Below are positions 36,401 through 46,706 of a stretch of 64,000 bases of DNA, in pieces (within the stretch, counting starts at the first letter, position 1; the number at the start of each line of letters is the position of its first letter). The notes beneath the pieces were generated by a model, which was not told the origin of the DNA, searched no databases, and saw nothing but the letters and a program-made list of their open reading frames with translations. Made by a program: the position numbers and the translations under genes. The DNA lies in NCBI GenBank assembly GCA_009733775.1, contig WOGZ01000105.1, forward strand, positions 40,249 to 104,248, written 5' to 3'. The stretch comes from Alectoria sarmentosa (taxonomy: Eukaryota > Ascomycota > Lecanoromycetes > Lecanorales > Parmeliaceae).

Positions 36401-36946
36401 GTGAAGTCGTCCGCCGCGTCGATCCGATAATCTGGACCATACCGGGCCCATTTGAGGACCAACTGCGTGAGGATTTCATGCATTTCTGCCAGAAATTTAG
36501 CCCCAACGCCGTCTGAAGTAGTGGGTCATTTGAAAACTGACCGTCGAACATGTCTCGAATTGCCAGAGGCCCAAATGATGGAACGAGCGTCCGGTGTGCG
36601 ACTTCCCAAGCGTGCTCGCCCGGGTGAGCAGAGAATAGCCCGTCATGTATAGCCAATCTCAACTCCGTCAAAGGCCCACCAACGACTTTTGTAAAGCGCT
36701 TCTCGTCGCAAATCTCATCGTAGAGCTCGTGGTTAGACACCACGATTAGGTTTCCGGTCGGAAGTCGTAGCTCGTAGATTGGGCCTAGGAGTATAAGGCT
36801 CAACTTTCAGACGCCGCGAGAAGGGATTGAAACATACCGTAGATGTCTGCTAGACGGTTGAGACTTGCCGATCGATCCTGCGGGTCAAGGTCGAAGATAT
36901 TGCCAAGGAGTGGCAGTCCTGGAGGACTCGGAATTGGTGTAGTCAT
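33428..36946 (-). CDS. CYP505: CYP505 bifunctional cytochrome P450:NADPH-P450 reductase
   Basis: Seven exons (36946-36838, 36784-36542, 36512-36045, 35992-35586, 35525-34961, 34910-34354, 34303-33428) give 1074 residues, the usual length of the P450foxy/CYP505 family (P450BM3 type). P450 half: proline-rich start IPSPPGLPLLGN, I-helix oxygen motif EGHETTSG, K-helix LRETLRL, and heme loop FGNGSRGCIGRGFAW with the cysteine ligand. Reductase half: FMN site FGGNMGTCESLA and ITASYEGEPPDNA, FGCGNRDW, FAD site LRLRQYSISSSP, and NADPH site MVCAGTGIAPFRGFVQER with a conserved C-terminal end. It should hydroxylate fatty acids at subterminal carbons without a separate reductase. No N-terminal membrane anchor, so it is probably soluble. 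A TATA-like TATATAAGG lies about 85 bp upstream. All introns are 50-60 nt; the exon joins restore FLIAEGHETT and AWKPFGNG. The FMN loop has FGGN where YGSN is usual. Confidence 0.95.
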
Positions 36947-39080
36947 TTTGGCGCTTTGGTACTGTTGAAGAGAACGGTCAGGCTGAAGAGGAGATGGTTT
37001 AGAGAGGAGAGAATGAGGTTGGAAAGACCTTATATACATAGCTTGGGTTCTCAAAGGATATACTTGGGCTGGCTCATCTCGGACGCGGAACGTTGGCCAT
37101 CCTTGGAGAGCCATTTGGTTTCGCCGAGCCCGAGAGGAACGTCACTTGATCAATTGCATTAGTTGGTAGACCTACGGTATTGTCCAACCAATCATCAAAG
37201 GTGAGTTTAGCGATTACGAATTTCGGGCCGTACAGCAGGTCCAATAGATCCGAAGAGCACGAGTCCCTGCATCCTATCGAACCAGCTGCCTTGGAGGCAG
37301 GACAGACAGTGTGGGCTCCTCAGCCATGCAAGAGACCGGGGAAAAGGAAAAGGAAAAGGAAAAGGAAAACCGCGAGAATTGCGCATATATCCGAACTTCG
37401 GGCAGATCGTGACCCTCGGCAGGATGTTGGTGATGTGTTTGGCATGCTGCTGTCGATCACTGTCTCTCGGATGCGGTTTTAGATATATCTCCGTTCCTTA
37501 GCTACCGAGGGTCCGAGGCACGGTTATGAGCGGGCGCTATTACCCCTGTGGCAGTGGCTGCTACTTTATTATTCGTGGCGTTCACAGGGCCGAGTGGCTG
37601 AAAAAGCGAAACAGAGGGCATCTACGGCAGTACTCCTAATCTCCTCCATTCGCAAGCCATGTTTCTTAAGAAGTGAACATAATACAAAATGAAGATACTA
37701 ACGAAAGTCTTGACTGGCGATTGTCAATAAGGAACTATCTCTGAGTGAGATTATGCCGGGAGCAAATCGCTCTCACACTTCTCGAGCTCAGAGCTCAGCT
37801 AAAGTGGACCTAGTAACTTGCTGTGGTTCGCGCTAATATTGTCTGAGAGAGGTCTCATGGGTATCTGGGCTGAGATGTTGCTGTTCATGTACATCTAAAT
37901 GCACATGTACGTTGACACGGTGGAAAATTCACCCAGAGGAAGGCGACGATCTAAATCTAATCCGAGCTGATGAATGAATAAGTTCTTCATACTGTAGACT
38001 GTATACCCTTTTTGTTTAGATGCTATGCAGAAGGATACGGGGCTCGTCTCGAGCGTTTCTTTGTCTCGGCCCGGCGCTCATACTCTCCCACGACAGGTCT
38101 ACTGCTCCTGTTACGAGACTCGCTGGATGGCGCAGCTGTTCTTTCAAAAAGTCGCTTCCAATATTTAGCACCTGTCGAGCTCTCATCCATTCAGCTTGAC
38201 AAATACTCACGAGAGCAAGAATCTTCAAACCGATTGAAAACTTCGCTCGCTCTCTTCCTCTGCCTCGTCGGGTGTCAAAACAGCTCTGATGGAAAAGCTG
38301 TCAATCCTAAAAACGACGTCTATGATCTTCCGCAGGGGAGCCAGAAACATTGACATTCGCGGTCAAATGTTCCGCAGGTCGTCGCCAAGTCAGCTCCCAA
38401 TATACTAACGTCTCTCATCGTTTCGAACAGTAAGTAACCGTAGCCAGGGATAACCAGCATCCAAGTAGCGTCGACGATAGCAAGCAAGACAAGCTCATAT
38501 GGGTTCTGTCAACAAATAAATGTATCATGAAGGTCGAGGTTTCTCAGGGCAAAACCAAACGCTTCGCAAAGACGAGGCTTATGGATGTAATCAGCACGTG
38601 CCTCTCAGCCAAGGACGTCGATATGACATGGCAACGAAACGGCGTTGATCGCAGCATAAGAGCTACTTAAGCCAGTAGCATACGCCTTTCTGAAGCCACC
38701 TTCATACACACATCACATCAACATTATCATGGTCCCCTGCAAGTGCAGCCATTCAGGAAGTCGGACCTTGACTTTCTGGCAAAATTCTAGATTGGTCTGC
38801 AATTCCCTCGAAACAACCTTTCGCCTTGACCACAAGTAGATGTCAGAATTTTGATTGATCCTTATATCCCATGAGCAGTAATGGGTTGCAGCCCATAGAG
38901 ACGCTCCACCTAAAAAGGCAGCCCTTGAGACAACAGATGACGCTAAAGAGCTATTTGGAGGTTTTCAAAGAGCAGATGAATGGAAAAGGGGTCTAAAGCA
39001 CTATGCCAATAGACCTAAGCTGGGAGAGCTGTTGAGTCTGATGGGGATTTCTCCAGGAAGTGCAGGTAGTGTCGACATAT
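36947..39080. other. intergenic, possibly with a short coding remnant at its right end
   Basis: Contains the CYP505 promoter and a GGAAAA repeat (37339-37368). A frame at about 38880-39080 is open for over 60 codons up to the retroelement boundary and has a protein-like composition (ELFGGFQRADEWKRG). Joined at the empty target site it would run on for about 24 codons. I do not recognise it. Confidence 0.4.
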
Positions 39081-39225
39081 TGTTGAAAGAATGGTTGGTT
39101 CCCAGCCTCCTCCGGCCTGTTGCCGTGCCAGCCACATACTTTTCTACTATATAGAGGACTGCTCCAGGGGAGCTTTGGGAGAATAATCAATCCATCACAT
39201 CCCATCCCATCATCATATTTCAACA
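39081..39225 (+). repeat. 5' LTR of the TRIM element
   Basis: 145 bp, starting TGTTGAAA and ending TTTCAACA, with TATATAG near its middle that could serve as a promoter box. The right-hand 75 bp match the 3' LTR exactly. Confidence 0.92.
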
Positions 39226-39239
39226 GGTTATGAGCCCGG
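39226..39239 (+). other. primer-binding site (half-tRNA, initiator Met)
   Basis: GGTTATGAGCCCGG abuts the 5' LTR. Its complement, CCGGGCTCATAACC, contains the CAT anticodon and the stem of initiator tRNA-Met. Copia of Drosophila primes from a fragment of the same tRNA arm; the fungal tRNA match is inferred from the conserved tRNA sequence. Confidence 0.8.
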
Positions 39240-39589
39240 TTTGCAGGGCATACAGGCTAAGTCGCTATTATGCCAGCTTCCAAAAAGGATTGATTATAAT
39301 TTTTACAAAAATACGTTACCACGGCAACGGAAAATCAACCTCGACACGGCACCTCAAAATGAGGATATCGAACATTATTATGACATCGCAAACGTCACAC
39401 GGTCGCATACATGAGCTAACACTCTTTCCCTTTTTTTCTCATAGGATTTTTTAAGGTTTAATGAGATCAACGAGGATTGTAAGGACAATGGATAAAAAAC
39501 GTCGTGAAGGATTACAGACGAGATATGTTGAATATAAGCCGAAGTGCCTGTTGGGCCATAGTGCCTGTCATTTTATATAACTTCTTTTT

Positions 39590-39755
39590 GACGGCCAAGA
39601 TGGCTTATCGATGACGGTTCAGGATGAACTTGTCGGAAACGGCCCAGGATGAACTTGTCGATGACGACCAGGATGATCTGTCAATAACGGTCAGAATGAC
39701 TTGTCGGTGACGGCCCAGGATGAACTTGTCGATAACGACCAAAATGGCCTATCGG
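39590..39755 (+). repeat. degenerate tandem repeat inside the TRIM
   Basis: Seven imperfect units of 23-25 bp share the core AGGATGAACTTGTCG followed by AT(A/G)ACG. The array ends about 50 bp before the 3' LTR. There are stops in the frames I read, so it is probably noncoding. Confidence 0.85.
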
Positions 39756-39808
39756 TTTTTGAATATCTTCATTTTTTTTTGACCTATAAGAGGCCGGCAA
39801 CAGGGGAG

Positions 39809-39953
39809 TGTTGAAAGAATGGTTGATTCCCAGCCTTTTTCGGCCTGTTGTCATGCCAGCCACATACTTTTCTACTATATAAAGGACTGCTCCAGGGGAG
39901 CTTTGGGAGAATAATCAATCCATCACATCCCATCCCATCATCATATTTCAACA
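39809..39953 (+). repeat. 3' LTR of the TRIM element
   Basis: 145 bp, 138 identical to the 5' LTR. Every one of the seven differences is a C-to-T or G-to-A change relative to the 5' copy. Confidence 0.92.
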
Positions 39954-40655
39954 CATATCAATGTTCGGACACCTTCACTTCAGTGGCCTACGTCATAGCA
40001 CAAATATCAGCCCGGTTTCTTATCGATAAGGACGGCCAATCACGCGTTTTGACAAAATGGATAGAACCACAACAAACCCACCGACACTCTTTTTATTACA
40101 TGGTGGAAATTATGACTGCAGTTCCCACACGTACCAAAAAATCAGCGCTATGTGCCCACCCTTGTGGAGGCAGAGCTAGATTGGTACGAGAAGTCGGGGT
40201 CTCGCAAGATCGTGGTGCCGTGTTCGATGCATAGGCCAGAGGTATGGGCGACGGGCAGCTATGGAAATGTCTCCCCGGCTGGGACCTCATCCAGCCCAAG
40301 GACATTGATGTAAGTACCTTTAGCACCTTTGTCCACGCTAAAGCTACCCTGAATGTCGTTGCAGCTTGGAGGAGATGCGGATGGCAGAATATTCTCCTCG
40401 ATGTGAGCCTATCCTCGGTTTTGACCAGACTCCTATCGTTACGGTTTAACATTGACACATTGACAGTATGACTCTTGAGAAGAGACAATCTTCACACATA
40501 TCGGCCGTACAGAGACCGGTCGTGCCCACAGATGATGGTAGGTCCCAATCTCCATCGCTTCTGAAAGGATGCTGACCAACAAGTAGGTGACCGAATTATG
40601 CTGTAGGCACGGTTGGTCATTCTTCTTCTGTCACATGAAGCTAGATCATACATGA
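39954..40655 (+). other. unassigned region with possible decayed exons
   Basis: Between the TRIM and the WD40 gene several short frames look protein-like. About 40147-40312 reads YVPTLVEAELDWYEKSGSRK and more, ending at GTAAGT. About 40044-40140 starts with an ATG and TLFLLHGGNYDC. Frames change between them and no full model is possible. These may be the 5' exons of the WD40 gene below, or relics of another gene. Confidence 0.3.
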
Positions 40656-41509
40656 TCCAGCGTAACAACACTGGGTGAACGCCTACCAGCTTCTCTCCAT
40701 CCTCTACTTTTCAACGACATCGCCAGAGAGTTTCTCTTGGAACACGCCGTTGAATTCAAAGATTGGCCCATCCCAAAACGGATGTACTGGGCATCTGCTG
40801 CGAATCATCGTCATGGAGCCTGCAGCTTTGAAATCTCCGCATCCTACGGTAGCGTTCTGCTTCGTGAAAACGAAGGTCAATGGATTTTAGAACGAAGCCT
40901 GTCCATTTATGGCCTTCTGGAAGCAGTCGCGGTGGACTGGCTGTCTCCGGACGTCGTCTTCAAAGGTTGCAGAGACGGAGCAGTGACGCTGTGGGATACC
41001 AGATGTCGCGCGGAGAGCATGAGCCGAGGATTCAGCACTCTCTCGCTGTCAATCACGTGAGGAGTATCAACGAAAATTTGGTGGTAGTAGCAGGCCTGCA
41101 AAACGAGGTAATGAATGGTCCTTTTGCCCAAAGTATGGCTGGACTGATGTTCAAACTTTGCACCTACGACCTCCGTTACTCGAAGCGAGCCAGCCCAATT
41201 CATGCCACACAATTCTCCGGTAGAATCCCAACATATCGTACCAACGTGTCATATCACCTATTGGTGGGCCTGGGTGCTCATCGCAATTCGTTCGCTGCCG
41301 CAACCGATGATAGAAGAGCACAGGTATTTGATGTCAAAAAAGGCCTAGAGCTGGTGACTGGAATCAGAAACCTCGGTGCGAGTGCCGTATGCGTGAGATT
41401 CGTGGATGAACAGAGATTTGGGAATGGATTGAAGCTACTGGTGGCTGCGGGACCCAGGAATGACGCGTGGGCATTTGAAGGCCATGGAGAAAGGGAAGTC
41501 TTCGATTGA
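40656..41509 (+). pseudogene. WD40 (DCAF4-like) protein gene with a 2-bp frameshift
   Basis: The first frame (40656-41060) reads SLHPLLFNDIAREFLLEHAV and later VFKGCRDGAVTLWDTRCR, where LWDTR is a WDxR motif typical of DDB1-CUL4-associated WD40 proteins. It then hits a TGA at 41058-41060. The second frame continues the family sequence (AVNHVRSINENLVVVAG, LCTYDLRY, AAATDDRRAQVFDVKKG, GASAVCVRFVD) to a stop at 41507-41509. Removing one CT from the CTCTCT at 41038-41043 would join them, so slippage is the simplest cause. The stretch after LQNE (GTAATG...) looks like an intron that has lost its AG. The N-terminus (expected PGFYYD-type start) was not found. If once functional, it would be a substrate receptor of a CUL4 ubiquitin ligase. 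A sequencing error is the alternative for the frameshift. Confidence 0.6.
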
Positions 41510-41945
41510 GATTGAGCTCATCATTGGGAATGATGATGGGATTGAAGCGCAAGGTTGTGGCCTTGGCTTTGGTCTCGTGAAGTTCTTGGCGCATCAGGAA
41601 ACATCGAGCCATCTCCGTCGACATTTTCGACAACACTCGCGGGCGACCTGCTTAAATCCGAGCAATTTCAAATACTTCCTTCCCCAAGCTCTCTTGTCAG
41701 GATATTGTTTCACAATTGCAGCCCAGAATTCGGAAAACGAATAAATGTGCACTAATTACAAGTCTTTTTGACTTCTTCCACTTGTGAGCCATCCCATCCT
41801 CGTCAGGAGTGTGCAGCAAGACGAGTGCGGCGGGTCAAGACGCGTGGAGACCTGGCTTGGCACAGAAGCAAGCCCAACGGGAATACATGGTCCTAACAAA
41901 CGTCACAGAACGACTATTCCTCTCATTCCCACAAAGCTGCTGTTC
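41510..41945. other. intergenic and leader of the AAA+ gene
   Basis: Short frames exist but none has a motif. The region presumably holds the promoter of the gene starting at 41946. Confidence 0.45.
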
Positions 41946-43875
41946 ATGGCCGAAGATCCTTCTGGTCAGTACCCAAGGCCTCCCGTCAATGCGGCACAAG
42001 CTTCGAGCCGTAGAAATCGCAGCTCGAGGAACAGACCACCGCGCACTAGCGCTGCAGCAAGCAGTTCACTCGAGAGACAGATGGCTTCGCTCGCAGTGGA
42101 ACCTCAAGTGACTTCCAGGTAAATGTCCTGAACGATGTCCAGAGACCATGTGCTAAAAATGGCATAGCCCCAGCGTGCTTCCGTTCTTTCTACCAAAGAT
42201 CGTCCGTGAGCAGTTCGAAAAGTGCTGCTACTCCAAGAACAATGACGCATACCTAGACCACGCCAAGGAGTATCACGACTTTTCGGTGTACAATCTTGCA
42301 TGGGCAATTCAAAACGGCGTGGGCGAAAAATGCATAGAGCGTTACCTGATTCAAAACAATGAATCCGAAATCACAGAGAGACTATGTCAGCCGGTGCAGA
42401 CAGTCCCAGGAGCGCCCTTCTTCCCAATCTTGTACTTTGCGGCCGAGAGGAACTCGCCTGAAATCGTCAGGATCCTTTGTCATGCAGGAGCGGAGCCAAA
42501 CCAAGGCATCGGTCTGTATGGCGAGGCAATATTCGGTCTACCTTTGCTAACCTACACCATTTTGAGCGCTGAATACCAGCTTTCAGATACAACAGAAACA
42601 GTGGTTGCGCTGCTTGCCATGGGTGCAAGCCCACACGACGTACCGAAAGACATGTGGCAGGACTACTTGAAAGCACCCACAAAAGACAAACCAAAGCATA
42701 TCGGGGTGTTCGACATTCACGAGACATGGTGCACCGCTGAGATTCGAGAAGCACTTTGCAAGACGTTCAATCTCTTACAGCGCTACTCCCTCTGGAAAGC
42801 TGCCCAGATCGAACGACCAACCGTCAGGGAGATACAAGTGGCTAAGGCCCACAAGATCATGCCGCTTTTCGAGGTTCCATATTACATCTTCGGGCAACAG
42901 CTAGCAACGACTCAAGTGTTGCAGCGAATCACAAGTCGTCTCTTGTTCAACTCGTCAAAGCCGTTGATTCTTCTCTTTACAGGTCTCAGCGGTCACGGAA
43001 AGACAGAGCTCGCGCGTCGCATGGGTGGGCTGCTTTCGCTGGAGCTTATCGTTGTCGACTGTACGATGATGCGGCGCGATACTGACATATTTGGACCTTG
43101 GAGCCCGTACTATGGATCGCAAGTGGGGTCACAACTGAACAATCATCTTGTAGAATGGGATGGCAAGAGGACCGTAGTCTTCTTGGATGAATTTGACAAG
43201 ACAACAGACGATGTGCGCCAGGCTATGCTCTTGCTGTTCGAGTCCGGTTCCTACACAGATCGACGCAACAACAACAAGATCGACTGCTCAAAGGTCCTTT
43301 GGATCTTGGCCGCCAATCTCGGAGCCACAGAGATCACCCAGTTCTGGGTGGATAATCTCAAGGACCGGAGCCAGGAGCAGCAGGAACTAGCACCTATCAA
43401 AGACCTCCAGGTGATGCTCAAGCAGTGCATCATCCAGGAATTCGGTGCGCCTCTGACTGGGCGCTTCTCGGCCATTGTGCCATTTTTACCTTTCAATGAA
43501 GGAGAGCGAGCCATTACCGCCTACAAGTTCATGCGCGAACTCTGGCATGATGTTCGCAAACCCATTGACACCGAGGGCAAGCGTTTCGCAGGGACCATGT
43601 TTGTGAACTTCGTCAATGATGGACAGATCGCCAAGCATATCGCTCACCGCTACCTCGAGGAAACGGGTGCAAGATCTCTTGCCGATGCGGTGGAGGAAGA
43701 GATATCAGACAACCTGGCTGCGGAATTCTTCAAACAGGAGGGAGAGGTGAGGGACGAGATGAATACGCTGCCCCTGCCGAGTTACAACGTTCGTGTTGTG
43801 AGTGGTTCTAGCAAGGATAACCACATCGAGGTCACATCCATGGGTGCCAGCTCGCTCCAGACTGGTCCAGCCTAG
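41946..43875 (+). CDS. ankyrin-like plus ClpB-D2-type AAA+ ATPase
   Basis: Two exons (41946-42118, 42168-43875) give 626 residues. The first 57 residues are Ser/Arg/Pro-rich and probably disordered. Residues about 143-172 (FPILYFAAERNSPEIVRILC..GAEPNQG) and about 200-217 (ETVVALLAMGASPHD) match degenerate ankyrin repeats. From about 320 an AAA+ domain follows: Walker A GLSGHGKTELAR (330-341), Walker B VVFLDEFDK (394-402), sensor-1 Asn in WILAANLGA, and an arginine-finger region LTGRFSAIVPF as in the Hsp100 second ring. The end (ARSLADAVEEEI) matches the small C-terminal ClpB subdomain. One AAA ring after ankyrin repeats is the layout of metazoan CLPB (SKD3), a mitochondrial disaggregase. Here there is no obvious mitochondrial presequence beyond a basic Ser-rich N-terminus. 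A role as an ATP-driven unfoldase is inferred. Confidence 0.8.
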
Positions 43876-46706
43876 CAAAGAAGACGGTGGCTAGGGGAAA
43901 AAGATATCAAGTTTAGCAAATTCAATCAGCGGCATTAGAAACGAGGGTCAATTTTAGAGAAAGAAGTTAGACACAAGTTGTCGTGGTTCGGCTTTGAGAT
44001 AGAGGTAGTAAAATCAAAAAAGTGTATCAGACTGCTCATGTCTTCGTCGTGGGAAAAGAGATCTCTTGTCAACGGCAAAGATGATTACCTAACCCAACTG
44101 TCAGCGATCAATGCGGCTGTGCCCCTCTCATTTCGCCATTAACCAACTCGAGTTGATAGTCACGTATCCGACCCGGAGTGAACATATTGATTGTACGCTT
44201 GCTCAGATTCCACACCAACATCCTGGACCTCTCTGTCGGTTTGGCGAAAGTCCCAGATCTTCGTTCCGAATGCCGTCGAATTTCAAGTTCATCCCCCCGC
44301 AAGATCAAACGTCTCTCCAGTACTCGAGCATGGTCCTAAAATGCTCGCATATTATGAAACTCAGACATCAAAGCATCGTTCAACTTCCAACGTCCACATA
44401 ATTATATCTTCATCACGAAACAAAATCCCAGCTCCACCTCCCCAGTCTCGTGCGTCATTCTACTTGAACCCTCCATTCCCTTCTCCAATCATCCCCCGCC
44501 GCCCCATTTTTTGATCATCACACCCACAACAGCTTCAGTTCCCAAAACAATCATCCGTTGTACTTCCACTACACTCGCTTCCATCCGCCCGTACATATCA
44601 TCTTTGCCTGAGAACATATAATCTTCTCCCCTGCTTTGTCGAAAGATGGTAATTTCCCGCTCGCACAATACGAACACCCACCCAAGATATTCACCCATTT
44701 TTGGCTCGCACGCACCATCATCCTTGCTCGCTCGCTGGTGATTGACTTATCGGTGGTATTCGTGGTGGCTTGAAACATAAGTATTGATTGGCTACAAACA
44801 ATAAGAAATCCACACCTTGAAGAATATAAAAACCCAACTCTTCCGACCATTACAATGTCAATATACAATTCCCACACTGACACTCGTATAAAATAAAAAA
44901 GGCTGCCAAATTCCCAAGCTAATACATCTATTCACAGCCTAAGCCGAGCTCCTAACCAATAACACAGCGAACCAATCCTAACAAAATTCGATAGGCGAAA
45001 CTTTCACGCTTTATGGGTCCGCCGAATAGCATCACGAATCCGACACCAGCAACGCAAAGAATCGATCGAACACACCGCGAACCCACACGACAGCAAAAAT
45101 TAACCGCAGGCGCCGCTCCCATCGTCGTCGTCGTCGTCGACATCTCCTCCCCAGTCTCGCCCGACAATCATTTCCAGCGGTCTCTTCATTTCAGCTACGT
45201 CATAATACACAAGTCCACCGGGAGCTCCGACGTCCGAATCCCAAGCAGAATCCGCCGATTCGTGGTCTGATCATCAGTCAGGGAATCTCGTGGCCGCTGT
45301 ATCAGAGCACGGGAAACTAATCTCCATGACTGACCCCCCAACGCTGTTTTGATTAGGTATACAGAAGTCGCAGGTACGGCGCAGCTTGGGGGTCCGCTGT
45401 TTCTTGCGACTAGCTAGCTAAGCCGGTAGTTTCATTCTGTATCTTAAGTATCAAAGTGGCCCGACCGACGACACTGTATTCGGCCTTATTTCTTTAGAGC
45501 TGGCAGCCCTTGACGCAAACAATGGTGACTGGAAACTCGCTCGATTGCTTTCTACCCAGAATTTTGAGCAAAGTGTGACCGACTTCCACTTCATATGTTA
45601 CGTTAGCTGTGAAACCAGTACAGAGACAATGGGATCAACTACCATCAGCGACGACCAATTTGGGTTCTTCAAGTCAAACAAAATATGACACAAATTTAAA
45701 ACACCATCAATGGCTTTCTTGAACGATTCCAAGTCGGCATACGCGCAATCCCAAAAATCTGGGCAAAAAGCCATTCTGCAAAACAAATTCATTCTCTAGC
45801 AATAATACTGATATAACGACAGACAGCTACAAGGAAAACGGTAAATCGCGCTTTAGTGCCAGCCACAAGACCTACTGAACCATTCCCCCCCTTTAATCAT
45901 AACGCCATTAAGATCACACATCCCTGAGTAAACAAACACCGCCGACACGCGCAATCCGAACGTCTTCCCAAAAACTAAATCTCCACCAACGAAGACATAA
46001 AACACATTCGATTAAATCTACCCAACCTCCACCATCATCACAAATAATCCTAAACGCAAAACCTAAAGCAAATACCGACTCGAACCCCGTTCCCATAAAT
46101 CTCCGAGAGAGAGAGAGCCCAGCCAGGACCGCCGACTAAAAAGTCCACGACCCAGACTGACTGTAAGCTCTAATCCACGAAACTCGTCACAGCCATCGCT
46201 GATATATGATCCTCGAGCCTATCTCCTAGCAACCGGACGCCCACTCCCTGTTACTTTCAAAAGCATTCATAGGCAGCTTCCCAATAACGGCACACCAAGA
46301 CCAGCAACCGACCAACGACCCAAATCCACGCGCAATCTCACAAACCCCTCTTCCAACAACGCGCCAACCACCTCGCCATGCAGTGCTCGTGGTACGTGTG
46401 GCAAGTAAGTGGCGTCGGTAATCCCTGCGTGAGTGTGCAAGATGGTATCGCGAGCGGGATGTGGCAAATATGCATCGCGGCCACGTGCCCAACAGATGCG
46501 GACACGATCATTGGATATGAGCACGCTTTTTCTACAAATAAGAAAGACACCGTGCCGTTTGCTGATCGGTCATACGTGAAAGGGAGTCAGGTGGGGGGGC
46601 GGGGGGTAATTGTGATAGCGTAGGCTCGACCGACGCTGAGGACGACGTTTGCGACATTGCGAGAGAAGCGAGTAAGTCACGCACCCATATCTCAGCTATT
46701 TCTACC
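43876..46706. other. intergenic, convergent tails
   Basis: 2.8 kb between a rightward and a leftward gene. Apart from the coding-like fragment at 45494-45780, I see pyrimidine-rich DNA (44380-44620), a GTC run at 45122-45138 and a GAGAGA run at 46106-46117. No confirmed gene. Confidence 0.45.
45494..45780 (-). pseudogene. coding-like fragment of unknown protein
   Basis: After a good acceptor (TTTTGCAG) a frame reads MAFCPDFWDCAYADLESFKK and on to NWSSLM, then meets GTAGTT...TTTCACAG, a plausible 36-nt intron. After this the coding-like sequence NVTYEVEVGHTLLKILGRKQ continues to TAA at 45494-45496. The two parts do not share phase with these splice sites, so a frameshift or a wrong junction is involved. 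No family recognised, and no 5' start found. Confidence 0.3.

Larger units (their letters stand above)
39081..39953 (+). mobile_element. non-autonomous miniature LTR retrotransposon (TRIM, Ty1/copia-like)
   Basis: An 873-bp element bounded by two 145-bp direct repeats and flanked by a perfect 5-bp target-site duplication CATAT (39076-39080 and 39954-39958). The LTRs begin TGTTGAAA and end TTTCAACA, a perfect terminal inverted repeat. Directly after the 5' LTR is GGTTATGAGCCCGG, complementary to the anticodon arm of initiator tRNA-Met, as in copia-type half-tRNA priming. Directly before the 3' LTR is a purine-rich tract (AGGGGAG). The 583-bp interior has no gag or pol frame, so movement would need enzymes in trans. 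The LTRs differ at 7 of 145 positions. Orientation is set by the primer-binding site. Parent element unknown. Confidence 0.9.

Noticed and set aside
39590..39755. CRISPR-like spaced repeats
   Set aside because: The units are directly adjacent and degenerate without spacers, and lie inside a retroelement in a fungal genome.
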